A stretch of 64,000 nucleotides of DNA from Sphingomonas sp. IW22 (GTDB lineage Bacteria; Pseudomonadota; Alphaproteobacteria; Sphingomonadales; Sphingomonadaceae): contig NZ_JBGGWB010000001.1 of the NCBI RefSeq assembly GCF_041321155.1, positions 1,678,501 through 1,742,500 of the forward strand, in the 5' to 3' direction. Within the stretch, counting starts at the first letter, position 1; every line of letters begins with the position of its first letter. Under the pieces are notes generated by a model. It ran no database searches and was not told where the DNA came from. It saw nothing but the letters and a program-made list of their open reading frames with translations. The position numbers were made by a program, and so were the translations under genes. Shown one piece after another: positions 41,131 through 53,615 of the stretch.

Positions 41131-41934
41131 TCAATGAACGAATCGCGCGACCACGTCGCGATAGCTGCGGCTGACCTTTACCTGCGAGCCTGAATCCAGG
41201 ACCAGGAAACATTCGCCATTGGTGTGCGGCTTGACCTGCTTGACCAGGTCGAGGTTGACGATGGTCGAGCGGTGGACGCGCTGGAAACGGCGCGGGTCCA
41301 GCCGCTTCTCCAGATCCTTCATCGTCTCGCGCAGGATCAACGTGTTGTCGCCGGTATAGATGCACATGTAATCGCCGGCGGCGTCGATGCGCTCAATCGA
41401 ATCGACATCCACGCGGAAGATCTGCCCGCGATCCTTGATGTTGATGAGCTTTTCAAAGCGGTTGGCGGCCAATTCGCCGCCGCCGCCATCGGACATGTCG
41501 TGCACCGCGTCGGGCGCCACTTCGGCCAGAACTTCCTTCAGCTTCTCCACTTCGGCTTGCCCGCGCTTTTCGCTCAGGCGCTGGCGCACCCGGTCCAGCG
41601 TGTCGGCCAACCGCGCTTCCTCCACCGGCTTCATCAGATAGTCCATCGCCTGCGCCTCGAACGCGCGGATGGCGTGGTCGGAATAAGCTGTCACGAAAAC
41701 GAACAGCGGCGGCTCGACTTCAAGCAGGCCCTGAACGACCGAGAAGCCGTCAAAGCCCGGCATCTGCACGTCCAGAAATACGAGGTCGGGTTTGTGTGTC
41801 TTGATCGAACGGATGGCTTCGCGGCCGTTCATGCATTTGTCGATGATCTCGACGTCCTCGTGCGCCTGAAGCCGGAGTTCGAGGCCCTGGATGGCCAGCG
41901 GCTCGTCGTCGACAAGGATGGTTCGGATGGTCAT
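41131..41934 (-). CDS. LytTR family response regulator
   Basis: A 267-residue two-component regulator. The receiver domain (1-120) has the acidic pocket LVDDEP, the phosphorylated Asp55 in LVFLDVQMPG, the switch threonine in FVTAYSD and the lysine in DYLMKPVEEARLAD. The C-terminal LytTR DNA-binding domain (about 165-265) contains FRVDVDSIERIDAAGDYMCIYTG and RRFQRVHRSTIVNL. It overlaps the histidine kinase by 4 bp, so the two are co-translated. Targets are unknown; no clear LytTR direct repeats were identified nearby. Confidence 0.94.
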   Translation of the reverse strand: MTIRTILVDDEPLAIQGLELRLQAHEDVEIIDKCMNGREAIRSIKTHKPDLVFLDVQMPGFDGFSVVQGLLEVEPPLFVFVTAYSDHAIRAFEAQAMDYLMKPVEEARLADTLDRVRQRLSEKRGQAEVEKLKEVLAEVAPDAVHDMSDGGGGELAANRFEKLINIKDRGQIFRVDVDSIERIDAAGDYMCIYTGDNTLILRETMKDLEKRLDPRRFQRVHRSTIVNLDLVKQVKPHTNGECFLVLDSGSQVKVSRSYRDVVARFVH

Positions 41935-43040
41935 GCTGCCTCGCGTCTGGGTTCCTCGACCTGGAACGGAATCTCGATCTCAACGCGGAAGCCGCCGCCG
42001 GGGTTCATACCCGTGTCGAAGCGGTGGTCCGCACCATAAGCCTGGGCCAAACGGTCGCGTATGTTGGCCAGGCCCACGCCGGTCGAAAGGCTTGGACGAG
42101 ATTTGGTCTGCATCAACCCCGGACCCGTGTCGGTCACGGCGATCTGCACCCGATCCCCGGCGAGCCGTGCCGAAACGGCGATTTCGGCACCCTCCTCCAA
42201 CGGGGTCACGGCATATTTGATGGCGTTTTCCACCAGCGGCTGAAGCAGCAGCGAGGGGAGCCGCGCACGTTCGACCCGCGCGTCGATGTCGAATGTGGGG
42301 CGCAGCCGGTCGTCGAAGCGCATCTTCTCGATCTCGAGATAGAGCTTCAGCGTCTCGATCTCCTGCAACAGCGTGACATGCGCGGTCGGCTCGTTCGCCA
42401 GCGTGTACCGCAGGAACGACGACAAACGGCTGAGCATCACATTCGCCCGCTCGGTCTGTTTCAGCAGCACCAGCGTTGAAATCGAATTGAGCGTGTTGAA
42501 CAGGAAATGCGGATTGAGCTGGTAGCGCAGCATCGCCAGCTGCGCCGACGACGCCTGTGTCTCCAGCGCCTGCATCTGGTCGATCTGCTGCTCGACGATC
42601 AGATACCAGTTGATGCCGAAATACAGCGCCGTCCACCCCGCCAGTACGGTGAAGTTCAGGAACACCGTTGCCAGCACCAGATTGACGGTGATGCCCGGCG
42701 TGGCGGAACGGATGAACGAGAAGGTAAAGGCGTCCAGCACGGCATAGATCACCGTCGCCGCCGCCAGTGTCGCCACCACCGCCAATATGCCCGTGATCCG
42801 CGGAAGCCGCCGATAATAGCCGTACAGCGTCGAGAGCAGCAGCGTCAGGCAATAGCCGACGATCGATTCGATGATGATCGGAATGACATTGTCGAGGCTG
42901 GGGTTGTTCGAGACCCCGGACACCATGCGCAGGATCAGATAGCCCGACCACCCCGCCGCCTGAAGCATCCAGAAGGCACGGCTCTTCTGTTCGAAGAACG
43001 GACGGGAAAGGATCGCGGCACTTGCCATGTCGGCTTCCAA
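41931..43040 (-). CDS. LytS-type sensor histidine kinase
   Basis: A 369-residue kinase of the LytS/His_kinase class. Residues ~25-150 form four or five membrane helices, with no large periplasmic domain. After a short helical linker the phospho-accepting His178 sits in MLRYQLNPHFLFNTLNSISTL. The ATPase half has PSLLLQPLVENAIKYAVTP (N box) and DTGPGLM with LSTGVGLANIRDRLAQAYG (G boxes). The start is ATG at 43040 or 43028. It lies 103 bp after the TonB-dependent receptor gene, past a terminator, and overlaps its LytTR partner. Confidence 0.93.
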   Translation of the reverse strand: MEADMASAAILSRPFFEQKSRAFWMLQAAGWSGYLILRMVSGVSNNPSLDNVIPIIIESIVGYCLTLLLSTLYGYYRRLPRITGILAVVATLAAATVIYAVLDAFTFSFIRSATPGITVNLVLATVFLNFTVLAGWTALYFGINWYLIVEQQIDQMQALETQASSAQLAMLRYQLNPHFLFNTLNSISTLVLLKQTERANVMLSRLSSFLRYTLANEPTAHVTLLQEIETLKLYLEIEKMRFDDRLRPTFDIDARVERARLPSLLLQPLVENAIKYAVTPLEEGAEIAVSARLAGDRVQIAVTDTGPGLMQTKSRPSLSTGVGLANIRDRLAQAYGADHRFDTGMNPGGGFRVEIEIPFQVEEPRREAA

Positions 43041-43090
43041 TGTAGCGTAGGCGGCCGGGGAGGCAAATCGGCCCCGCCCGGACGCGAAAC

Positions 43091-43118
43091 GGGCCGCCGT
43101 TCCGGAGAACGACGGCCC
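43091..43118 (-). terminator. hairpin after the TonB-dependent receptor gene
   Basis: Arms 43091-43102 (GGGCCGCCGTTC) and 43107-43118 (GAACGACGGCCC) pair over 12 bp with one G.U-type mismatch in the minus RNA around TCCG, followed by GTTTCG. It separates the receptor from the kinase gene. The weak U-tract is the only doubt. Confidence 0.6.
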
Positions 43119-43143
43119 GATCAGTTACGGCTGAACGCGCGGA

Positions 43144-46100
43144 TCAGAACTTGATGCGTGCACCCAGGCGGATGAAGTACAGCGAGGGGCGGAGTTCCGG
43201 CGCGTTCGCACCCTCATTGGGCGATGCGAAGGTCGAGTAACGGTACTTGCCGCACGCGTTCGAGCCGACCTGGACGCAGCTCACGTTCACCACATCCTCG
43301 ATATACGGGAACGCCGCTTGGCGGAAGCCGCCCCAATCCTTGTTGAGCAGGTTCGGCAGGTTCTGGATGTCACCGAAGATCGTGATGCGAGAACGACCGA
43401 TAAAGGTCGGGATTTCCTGTTCGAGGTGCAGATCGATGCGCGTGTATGCGCGCGACCGAGCCACGTTGCGCGGCGCGATCGAACCGCGATGGTTCTTCAG
43501 CGCCGAATTCTCGATAAGGTTTTCCAGCGACGTGCGCGTTGCCTCACTGTCATATTCGACCAGCGAGTCTGTGCCAGACTGCGGCACGTACAGCAGGTAG
43601 CGGTCGTCGCGACCGGTCAGGCCGAAGACCTGGCTGCGCGGCGTCGAGCCGGCATCCTGCATCGTGAAGCTGTACGGACGGCCCGCCTGGGTTTCGCCGA
43701 ACAGCTGGAACACGGTGCGATAGTCGCCAAAGAACGCGCGGTCGAAACCGATACCGTACTTGAACGACCAGGCCACCTGGTCATTGGCGGTGCCATAGGC
43801 TGCGCCGTCACCCAGGAACGCGCCGTTGCCATAGTTCGAACCCGCGGTCGACGAGGTCGCCGGCGTTTCGTCCTTCACGTCCTGCAGCGAGTAAGCGAAG
43901 TTGAGGAGCAGGCCGTTGTCGAACTGCTTGTCCAACCGGACCACGCCGACATGGCTGCGACCGTTATCGCCGTTGGTCAGGATGATGTCGGTGTTGGTGT
44001 TGGTGCCGACCAGCGGGCCGTAGCGGGTACGGCCGTCCGGCAGTGTGCCGACGGGCACCGAACGCAGATCGACGAAGCGGATCGAGTCGCGCGTGCGGCT
44101 GAAATAATAGTCCGCACCGAAGCGCCAGCCGCCGCCCAGGAAGTTGCGCGGCGTCCAGTCCGCCGACAGAGTCGCCTTGTACACCGACGGGATTTCGAAA
44201 TCCTTGTCGAGCGCATTGATGTTGGCAAGGCCGTTGGGGCCAGTGTTCGGAATCAAGCCCTGAAGCTGAGCCGGCACGTTGGCTCCATCCACATTGTTCA
44301 GGATCGCGTCGCCGATGTTCGCGGCGAGCGGCGCACCGTTGAGGGTGTAGCCGCTTGCGGTGCGCTGAACGGTGACCGAGTTGATGCCGACGCCGCCGAC
44401 GCCCGCACCTGCGTTCGAATAGCTGTTCGACAGATAGACGTCGGGGGTGCCGCCACCGAACACGCCGAAGCCGCCACGCACCTTCACATCGTCGACCGGC
44501 TCATAGTTGAAGCCGATACGCGGCTGGAACAAGCCCAGACCCTTGAAGTTGTTCGTATTCGGATAGCCATAGCGGCCCAGGAAGCCGGGGTTCAGCGGCA
44601 CGTCGGCGGCTTGGTCGAACAGGTCGTAACGCATGCCCAGCGACAGGTTCAGGCGGTCGGTGACCTGCCAGTCGTCCTGAATGCCGAAGGTGAACTGGCG
44701 ATACTTGAAGTCGGCGGCGGCGTCAGCGACGTTGCCCGAAGCGGGTGCCTGGAAGACCACTGAATTCGCGCGACGTGCCTGGAAGTCGGCAAGCGAATCG
44801 AAATAGTAGTTGCCGTTCGTGTTCTGAAGGAACAGGTTGTAGATTCGCACTTCGTCATATTGACCGAAGAGCTTCAACTCATGGTCGTTCATCGAGAGGC
44901 GAGCCAGCAACGAACCCGAATAGGTGTCAGTGTAGAACTCGTTCGCCTGACGCGAAGAATCCGGGCCAAAGAACACGCGCGGCGTGCCGGTCGCGCACTG
45001 GTTGGTCGCTGCGGTGCTGGCTGCTTCGGTGCAGACGCCGAACTGGGCGAAGCCGTTGCTGCCGAACGAATTCTGTCCGCGCTCGTAGCTCTTGTACAGG
45101 AAACGCGCTTCGGTCGAGAATACGTCGGTCCAGTTCGAGTTGAGCTGGAGGATGCCCGCGCGCAGTGTTTCGGTCAGCTGATAGGCGTTCGACTGAAGGC
45201 CATAGCTGGGTGTGGAGTTCGACACGCTGGAATTTTGAAGGAAGCTCGTCGCGTCATAGGCGTTGATGTACGACAGCGACAGACGATGGTCATCGTTGAC
45301 GTTCCAGGTCAGTTTGCCGACGACCTTCTCGTCCTTGTCGTTCGAGACGGTGAGCTGACCACCGGGATCGAAGCCATAGAGCGAATCCGCGGTCGAAGCG
45401 ACTGCGTCCAGCGTCGCTTGGGTCAGACCAGGGATCTGGCTGGCGATCGGGCTGAGCGGGTTGCCTTCGGTGTTACGCTCACCCGAGATCATGAAGAACA
45501 GCTTGTCCTTGATGATTGGGCCCGACAGCGTGGCGCCATAGGTTTCGCTTTTAAAGTCGAAATTGGTGTCAACGTTGCTGCCGATCCGCTCACCCGTCAG
45601 GCCGTCGGTGTTCTGCGAATAGAAGGCGTTGCCGTGGAATTCGTTGCTGCCGCTGGTCAGCACAGCGTCGATCGCGCCGCCCAGGAAGTTGCCTTGGCGG
45701 ATGTCATAGGGTGCGATTGAGACCGAGAACTGGCCGATCGCGTCCATCGGCACCGGGCCGCGACGCGTCGGGTTGGCGTCGGAGTTGAGGCCGAAATTGT
45801 CCGACACGACGACGCCGTCGATCGAGAATCGGTTGTAGCGCGGATTAATGCCTGCGAACGAGATGCTGCGGCCGCCGCTGGCGGTTTCTTCGAACCGGGC
45901 GAAGGGGTCGCGACGCGCGAGGTCGCGGATGTCGCGGTTGATCGAGGCGACGCGGCTGATTTCGCGCTGGGTGAGAACCGTCTGCGGACCGTCCGAGGTG
46001 GTGCCTGCACCGGCGACCGACGATGCGGTAATGACGATGTCCGCGTCACCGGCAGCGGCAATTTCAATCGGCAGCGAATAGGGCTGGCCGACAACGGTGT

Positions 46101-46383
46101 AGATGTCAGTGACGGTCGAGTTGCCGCTCGCGCTGGTGACTTCGACGCTGTAGGGGCCCCCCGGCTGAAGGCCACTGGTCACGAACGAACCGTTTTCGCT
46201 GGACGTTGTCGTCGCGGTCGCGCCGGTCGCGTTGTTGATGATCGTCACGCTGGCGCCGGCGACGGGCGCGCCGTCCTGAGTCACGGTGCCGCGGATGCTC
46301 GACGTCGTTTCCTGGGCGCTGGCAGCCGCCGGAATGGCAAGCGCAACAAACGCCGCACCCATGAGCAGGTGAGTTCGCATCAT
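43144..46383 (-). CDS. Oar-like TonB-dependent outer-membrane receptor
   Basis: A 1079-residue outer-membrane barrel. Residues 1-23 are a signal peptide (MRTHLLMGAAFVALAIPAAASA). Then comes a carboxypeptidase-regulatory-like beta domain (SIRGTVTQDGAPVAGASVTI, about 27-110), a plug domain (VLTQREISRVASINRDIRDLARRDPFAR) and a large beta barrel ending in ARIKF with a terminal phenylalanine, as outer-membrane proteins require. This domain order is that of the OmpA-related/Oar group, which may take up peptides or sugars by TonB energy. Substrate is unknown. It is followed by a hairpin and the LytS/LytTR genes. Confidence 0.92.
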   Translation of the reverse strand: MMRTHLLMGAAFVALAIPAAASAQETTSSIRGTVTQDGAPVAGASVTIINNATGATATTTSSENGSFVTSGLQPGGPYSVEVTSASGNSTVTDIYTVVGQPYSLPIEIAAAGDADIVITASSVAGAGTTSDGPQTVLTQREISRVASINRDIRDLARRDPFARFEETASGGRSISFAGINPRYNRFSIDGVVVSDNFGLNSDANPTRRGPVPMDAIGQFSVSIAPYDIRQGNFLGGAIDAVLTSGSNEFHGNAFYSQNTDGLTGERIGSNVDTNFDFKSETYGATLSGPIIKDKLFFMISGERNTEGNPLSPIASQIPGLTQATLDAVASTADSLYGFDPGGQLTVSNDKDEKVVGKLTWNVNDDHRLSLSYINAYDATSFLQNSSVSNSTPSYGLQSNAYQLTETLRAGILQLNSNWTDVFSTEARFLYKSYERGQNSFGSNGFAQFGVCTEAASTAATNQCATGTPRVFFGPDSSRQANEFYTDTYSGSLLARLSMNDHELKLFGQYDEVRIYNLFLQNTNGNYYFDSLADFQARRANSVVFQAPASGNVADAAADFKYRQFTFGIQDDWQVTDRLNLSLGMRYDLFDQAADVPLNPGFLGRYGYPNTNNFKGLGLFQPRIGFNYEPVDDVKVRGGFGVFGGGTPDVYLSNSYSNAGAGVGGVGINSVTVQRTASGYTLNGAPLAANIGDAILNNVDGANVPAQLQGLIPNTGPNGLANINALDKDFEIPSVYKATLSADWTPRNFLGGGWRFGADYYFSRTRDSIRFVDLRSVPVGTLPDGRTRYGPLVGTNTNTDIILTNGDNGRSHVGVVRLDKQFDNGLLLNFAYSLQDVKDETPATSSTAGSNYGNGAFLGDGAAYGTANDQVAWSFKYGIGFDRAFFGDYRTVFQLFGETQAGRPYSFTMQDAGSTPRSQVFGLTGRDDRYLLYVPQSGTDSLVEYDSEATRTSLENLIENSALKNHRGSIAPRNVARSRAYTRIDLHLEQEIPTFIGRSRITIFGDIQNLPNLLNKDWGGFRQAAFPYIEDVVNVSCVQVGSNACGKYRYSTFASPNEGANAPELRPSLYFIRLGARIKF

Positions 46384-46544
46384 TTTCCCCTTGGATCAGC
46401 TCGAACAGCTGGAACTAATCGGCGTGCTCGCCGTTAGTCGCGCCCCTGCGCGCGCAATATTTCGATTATGTGACAGCGCGCATGCCGCATGCAGACTGTT
46501 TTGCTGCGTTGCAGAAAAGCATCAGTTGCGGGTGAAACGATGCG

Positions 46545-48749
<2,205 letters not shown>

Positions 48750-49655
48750 TCAGGCCGTGGCCAGCTTGTCCTGCGTTCGCGTGTCGAAATCGGCCGCGTC
48801 GTGGCGCTCGTGCAGCTGATTTTCAGGCGCGCCATAGGTGACGTTGACCATCCGGCCGCGCCGCACCGCCGCGCGTTCGCCGACCAGGGCGGTCCAGCGC
48901 TGGAGGTTGGGATATTCGGCGACGTTCAGGAACGTGGCCGCATCGCCATAGATGCGGTCTTCGGCCACGGCGCCGTACCAGGGCCAGATCGCCATGTCGG
49001 CAATGGTGTAATCGTCGCCCGCGATATATTCGTGACGCCCCAGCTGGGTGTTCAGCACGTCGAGCTGGCGCTTCACTTCCATCGCATAGCGGTCGATCGC
49101 ATATTCGATCTTCATCGGCGCATAGGCATAGAAATGGCCGAAGCCGCCGCCCAGGAACGGCGCGGCGCCCATCTGCCACATCAGCCAGCTGAGCGTCGCC
49201 GCGCGCCGTGCGGGATCGGTGGGCAGGAACGCGCCGAACTTTTCAGCCAGATAGACCAGAATGGCACCGCTTTCGAACACCGGCAGCGCCGGATCGGTCG
49301 AATGATCGACCAGTGCAGGGATCTTGGAATTGGGGTTGATGTCGACAAAGCCGCTGCCGAACTGGTCGCCCTCACCAATGCGGATCAGCCACGCATCATA
49401 TTCGGCGCCCGAATGCCCTGCCGCCAGCAGCTCTTCCAGCATGATCGTGACCTTTTGCCCGTTGGGCGTGCCCATCGAATAAAGCTGGATCGGATGCTTG
49501 CCCACCGGCAGCGGCGCCTCAGTGCGCGCGCCGGACGTGGGGCGGTTGATGCTGGCGAACTGTCCGCCATTGCCGGGGGACCATTCCCACACGCGCGGCG
49601 GGACATAGCCGGCGGGCAGATTGTTCGCGGGATCGGCGGCGGGGGTGTCGGCCAT
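48750..49655 (-). CDS. yghU: YghU-type glutathione-dependent disulfide-bond oxidoreductase
   Basis: A 301-residue glutathione transferase homologue of the YghU/Nu class, active as a disulfide reductase using two glutathiones. The long N-terminal arm (NNLPAGYVPPRVWEWSPGNGGQFASINRPTSG) is a class trait. Then the thioredoxin-like domain with LYSMGTPNGQKVTIMLEELLAAG and PNSKIPALVDH, and the all-helical domain with GGGFGHFYAYAP and GDDYTIADMAIWPWYG. Cytosolic. It ends 57 bp before ligA on the same strand, with the RHH gene 32 bp upstream of its stop side. Confidence 0.94.
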   Translation of the reverse strand: MADTPAADPANNLPAGYVPPRVWEWSPGNGGQFASINRPTSGARTEAPLPVGKHPIQLYSMGTPNGQKVTIMLEELLAAGHSGAEYDAWLIRIGEGDQFGSGFVDINPNSKIPALVDHSTDPALPVFESGAILVYLAEKFGAFLPTDPARRAATLSWLMWQMGAAPFLGGGFGHFYAYAPMKIEYAIDRYAMEVKRQLDVLNTQLGRHEYIAGDDYTIADMAIWPWYGAVAEDRIYGDAATFLNVAEYPNLQRWTALVGERAAVRRGRMVNVTYGAPENQLHERHDAADFDTRTQDKLATA

Positions 49656-49687
49656 GAATGCGGCTCCTTGGTCGGTGGGGAGGCCCC

Positions 49688-49960
49688 TTAGATGGGGGGC
49701 GTTTGCGCGTCCTCAATGGCGCGGGTCATCAGCCAGCTTCGGATCGCGCTGGCCAGATTGGGCGGATCGTCGGCGGCAATGCGCGCGGCGTCGATCGCGG
49801 CGACCAGCGCCGACAGTGGCAGGGCGCGATCGGCGGCATGGCGTTCCAGCGCGCGCCAGAAGGGCGGTTCAAGACTGATCGAAGTGGCGTGGCCGGCGAT
49901 GGTGATCGACCGCTTGACCGGGCCGACAAAGCCGCCCGGTGGGGCCTCGACCGCGATCAT
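49688..49960 (-). CDS. ribbon-helix-helix domain protein
   Basis: A 90-residue protein with [27 protein letters not shown] as its core, the ribbon-helix-helix group RHH_4, which normally binds DNA as a dimer. The following helix is [39 protein letters not shown] overlaps the cobT stop by 4 bp, so it is the downstream gene of a cobT-RHH unit. Regulatory targets are unknown; autoregulation is possible but not shown by any operator here. Confidence 0.85.
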   Translation of the reverse strand: MIAVEAPPGGFVGPVKRSITIAGHATSISLEPPFWRALERHAADRALPLSALVAAIDAARIAADDPPNLASAIRSWLMTRAIEDAQTPPI

Positions 49961-51792
49961 GGATCGTCGAACAGGCTGGCAAGCTGTTCGATCATCGTGC
50001 CCGCCAGCTGGTCGACATCCATGATCGTCACCGCGCGCGCATAATAGCGTGTCACGTCATGGCCGATGCCGATCGCAACAAGTTCGACGGGCGAGCGACT
50101 TTCGATCCAGCCGATCACTTGCCGCAAATGACGTTCCAGATAGCTGCCCGAATTGACGCTGAGGGTTGAATCGTCGACCGGCGCGCCGTCCGAAATGACC
50201 ATCAGGATCTTGCGCTCCTCCGGCCGGGCGATCAGGCGGCTGTGCGCCCATAGCAGCGCTTCGCCGTCGATATTTTCCTTGAGCAGCCCTTCGCGCATCA
50301 TCAGGCCAAGCGACTTTTTCGCGCGGCGCCAGGGTTCGTCGGCTTCCTTGTAAACAATGTGGCGCAGGTCGTTCAGGCGACCCGGCAACAGCGGGCGACC
50401 CTGTGCCAGCCACGCGTCGCGCGCCTGTCCACCCTTCCACGCGCGGGTGGTGAAGCCCAGCACCTCTGCCTTGACGCCGCAGCGTTCCAGCGTGCGCGCC
50501 AGAATGTCGGCACTAATTGCCGCGATGGAAATCGGGCGACCGCGCATCGAGCCCGAATTGTCGATCAACAGCGTGACGACGGTATCGCGGAAATCGGTGT
50601 CGCGCTCGACCTTATAGGACAGCGACTGCATCGGGTTGACGACCACCCGCGCCAGCCGCGCAGCGTCGAGCAGCCCTTCGTCCTGGTCGAAATCCCATGA
50701 CCGTGACTGTTGCGCCATCAACCGGCGTTGCAGACGGTTGGCGAGTTTGGTGACGACACCCTGAAGGTGGACAAGCTGCTGGTCCAGATAGGCACGCAGC
50801 CGGTCCAGTTCCTCCGCATCGCACAGGTCGGTCGCCGACACGACCTCGTCGAAACGGGTAGTATAGGCCTTGTAGTCGAATTGCGGCGGCAGGTCGCTGG
50901 TGGGGCGATTGGGGCGCACGGGCAACATGCCGTCGCCGCCATCGTCGCCGTCCTCTCCATCCATATCGTCGCCCGGCTCGGCCGAATCGTCGCGATCCTG
51001 CCCCTCGCCCTGCGGGTCGTCGCTTTCGCGCTGCTCGCCGCGCGCCTCCATCTCGGCGTCGCCCTGACCCGACTGGTCGTCTTCGCCCTGATCGTCGTCC
51101 TGCCCCTCGTCATCGCCATCATCGGCGTCATCGCCGCCATCATCGGCGTCGTCCGGCTCCAGCTGCCCCTCGGTCAGCTCCAGATCTTCGAGCAGCGTGG
51201 CGATCAGCCGGGCAAAGGCGGCCTGATCGTCCATCGCCAGCGCCAATGCGTCGAGCTCAGCCCCGGCCTTTTCCTCGATCCAGTCGGACACCAACGCCAA
51301 GCCCCCCGCTGCCGCTTCGGGCGCGGGCTTCCCGGTCAGCCGTTCGCGCACCATCAGCTGCACTGCGGTCGACAGCGGGACTTCGTCGCGGGTCCGGGCC
51401 CGTGCGATCGGGTCGGAACGCATCCGCATCGTCAGACTGGCGTCGAGATTTTCGGCGATGCCGGAAAAGCCGCGTGCGCCCAGCGCCTCGATCCGCGCGG
51501 TTTCAACCGCGTCGTGGACCGCGCGCGCGACCGGTTCGGCAGGGGCACCGCGCGCATGCAGCGCCGCATCGTGCAGCCGCAGCCTGAGCGCGAAGGAATC
51601 GGCAAAGCCGCGCGCTTCCGCCAGCTGATCCGCCGGCAGGGTGCGGCCCGGCATCGGCACTTTCAGGTTGCGGCCCGACTGGACGGGGGCGTCGGCGGTG
51701 AATGCAAGCTCCACCTCCGCATTGCCGGAAATCGCGCGGGCAGTGCCGGCAAGCACCTCGCGAAGCTGATCGATCGGGGAAGGGGTGGCCAT
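49957..51792 (-). CDS. cobT: CobT-like VWA-domain protein (cobaltochelatase subunit family)
   Basis: CobT pairs with AAA+ CobS; in true cobaltochelatase they work with CobN to insert cobalt. The 611 residues comprise an N-terminal helical domain ([21 protein letters not shown]), a long, highly acidic low-complexity linker (about 205-300, D/E/G-rich), and a C-terminal von Willebrand A domain with MIDAS-like [16 protein letters not shown] and [17 protein letters not shown] at 51792 has AGGA upstream; the frame runs 6 codons further. CobN and other B12 genes are absent. The RHH gene is coupled downstream. cobS lies 1.9 kb away beyond a GH51 gene. Confidence 0.9.
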   Translation of the reverse strand: MATPSPIDQLREVLAGTARAISGNAEVELAFTADAPVQSGRNLKVPMPGRTLPADQLAEARGFADSFALRLRLHDAALHARGAPAEPVARAVHDAVETARIEALGARGFSGIAENLDASLTMRMRSDPIARARTRDEVPLSTAVQLMVRERLTGKPAPEAAAGGLALVSDWIEEKAGAELDALALAMDDQAAFARLIATLLEDLELTEGQLEPDDADDGGDDADDGDDEGQDDDQGEDDQSGQGDAEMEARGEQRESDDPQGEGQDRDDSAEPGDDMDGEDGDDGGDGMLPVRPNRPTSDLPPQFDYKAYTTRFDEVVSATDLCDAEELDRLRAYLDQQLVHLQGVVTKLANRLQRRLMAQQSRSWDFDQDEGLLDAARLARVVVNPMQSLSYKVERDTDFRDTVVTLLIDNSGSMRGRPISIAAISADILARTLERCGVKAEVLGFTTRAWKGGQARDAWLAQGRPLLPGRLNDLRHIVYKEADEPWRRAKKSLGLMMREGLLKENIDGEALLWAHSRLIARPEERKILMVISDGAPVDDSTLSVNSGSYLERHLRQVIGWIESRSPVELVAIGIGHDVTRYYARAVTIMDVDQLAGTMIEQLASLFDDP

Positions 51793-52005
51793 CGCAGGCG
51801 GTCCTATCAAAGCGGCGCGTCAGCTCCAACCCGACCAACGGACCGGGCAAGCGCGACATCGGCGATGATAACGCCGCCGCGCCGAATTTGAGTTCATCCT
51901 ATATGATTGACGGGATTTGGCAGGCGGCCTAGAAATTATTTAATCAGAGTAATGATCGGGCCAACCGCAAAACGCGGTCGGGACCGCAACGAAGAGGGGA
52001 ATGCC

Positions 52006-53607
52006 ATGCTGTCTCGTTCCTGCCGCGCACTGGCGCTGCTGGTGGCTGCAACCGCGCTGACGCCGGTCGCGACCATCGCGCAACAGGCCGCCCCCGCGCC
52101 CGCCACGCCCGAACTTGCCGCTCCGGCCACCCCGGGTGCCAATGCCGTGCTTCGCGTGGATCAGCCCGGCGCAAAGATCGACCGTCGCATCTTCAGCCAG
52201 TTTGCGGAGCACCTGGGCGCCGGCATCTATGGCGGCATCTGGGTGGGGGCGGGGTCAAAGATCCCGAACACGCGCGGCTATCGCAACGATGTGGTCGCCG
52301 CGCTGAAGGATCTGAAGGTACCCGTCGTGCGCTGGCCCGGCGGCTGTTTCGCCGACGAATATCACTGGCGTGAGGGCATCGGCCCGCGCAAGGATCGCCC
52401 GACCAAGGTCAACACCAATTGGGGCGGCGTGACCGAGGACAATGCGTTCGGCACGCACGAATTCATGGACTTTGCCGAGATGATCGGGGCCGAGGCCTAT
52501 GTCTCCGGCAATGTCGGCAACGGCACGCCGACCGAAATGGCCGAGTGGGTCGAATATATGACCGCCCCCGCCGGCAGCCTGGCTGAACTGCGCGCCAAAA
52601 ACGGCCGCAAGCAGCCGTGGAAGCTGCCCTTTTTCGGCATCGGCAACGAATTGTGGGGCTGTGGCGGCAATATGCGCGCCGAATATGCCGCCGACGTGAC
52701 CAAGCGGTTTGCAACCTTTATCAAGGTACCGGCCGGGACCAAGATCGACAAGATCGCCAGCGGCGCCAGTGACACCAAATATGACTGGACCGAGGTGATG
52801 ATGCGGGAGGCCGGAAAGCTGGTCGATGGCGTCGGCGTCCATTATTACACCATCACCGACAACTGGACGAAAAAGGGTTCGGCGACCCAGTTTCAGGAGG
52901 TTGATTACGCCCGCACCATCGAAAAGACGTTGCTGATGGATGAAATCATCACCGGCCATTCGGCGGTGATGGACAAGTATGATCCTGAAAAGCGCGTCAA
53001 TCTGGCAGTCGATGAATGGGGCACTTGGTTCGATGTCGAACCCGGCACCAATCCGGGCTTCCTGTTCCAGCAGAACACGATGCGCGATGCGATCCTTGCG
53101 GCGCTGAACATCAACATCTTTACCCGTCACGCCGACCGGGTGCGGATGACGAACATCGCCCAGATGGTGAACGTGCTTCAGGCGATGATCCTGACCGACG
53201 GGCCGCGCATGGTCCTGACGCCGACCTATCACGTCTATCACATGTACAAGCCGTTTCAGGACGCAACGTTCCTGCCAATGGACGTGAAGTCGACCTGGTA
53301 CAGCAAGGACCAGTGGGCGGCGCCGACCGTCAGCGCGACGGCCGCACGTGGCACCGATGGCAAGGTTTATGTCGCGCTGGTCAACACCGACCCCAACAAC
53401 CCGGCCACCGTCAGCACCGCGATTCAGGGGATGCAGGCGACCAGCGCAACGGGCACGGTACTGACCGCGCCACAGGTGAGCGCGCACAACACCTTTGATG
53501 CGCCGAACACCGTCCGGCCACAGCCGTTCAATGGCGCAACCGTCGGCCCGCAGGGGCTGTCGGTGACGCTGCCCGCGGCATCGGTGGTGGTGCTGACACT
53601 GAACTGA
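52006..53607 (+). CDS. exported GH51 alpha-L-arabinofuranosidase
   Basis: Removes arabinofuranosyl side groups from plant polysaccharides. The 533-residue enzyme has a signal peptide (ALALLVAATALTPVATIAQ) and the GH51 TIM barrel. The acid/base is Glu215 in FFGIGNELWGCGG and the nucleophile Glu337 in LAVDEWGTWF; the N-terminal RWPGGCFADEYHWREGIGP is also GH51. A C-terminal beta sandwich follows. ATG at 52006 has GAGGGGA before it; an AT-rich 210-bp leader gives space for a promoter. It stands on the opposite strand between cobS and cobT and ends in a hairpin, so it looks like a later insertion. Confidence 0.94.
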   Translation: MLSRSCRALALLVAATALTPVATIAQQAAPAPATPELAAPATPGANAVLRVDQPGAKIDRRIFSQFAEHLGAGIYGGIWVGAGSKIPNTRGYRNDVVAALKDLKVPVVRWPGGCFADEYHWREGIGPRKDRPTKVNTNWGGVTEDNAFGTHEFMDFAEMIGAEAYVSGNVGNGTPTEMAEWVEYMTAPAGSLAELRAKNGRKQPWKLPFFGIGNELWGCGGNMRAEYAADVTKRFATFIKVPAGTKIDKIASGASDTKYDWTEVMMREAGKLVDGVGVHYYTITDNWTKKGSATQFQEVDYARTIEKTLLMDEIITGHSAVMDKYDPEKRVNLAVDEWGTWFDVEPGTNPGFLFQQNTMRDAILAALNINIFTRHADRVRMTNIAQMVNVLQAMILTDGPRMVLTPTYHVYHMYKPFQDATFLPMDVKSTWYSKDQWAAPTVSATAARGTDGKVYVALVNTDPNNPATVSTAIQGMQATSATGTVLTAPQVSAHNTFDAPNTVRPQPFNGATVGPQGLSVTLPAASVVVLTLN

Positions 53608-53615
53608 GCACGGAA

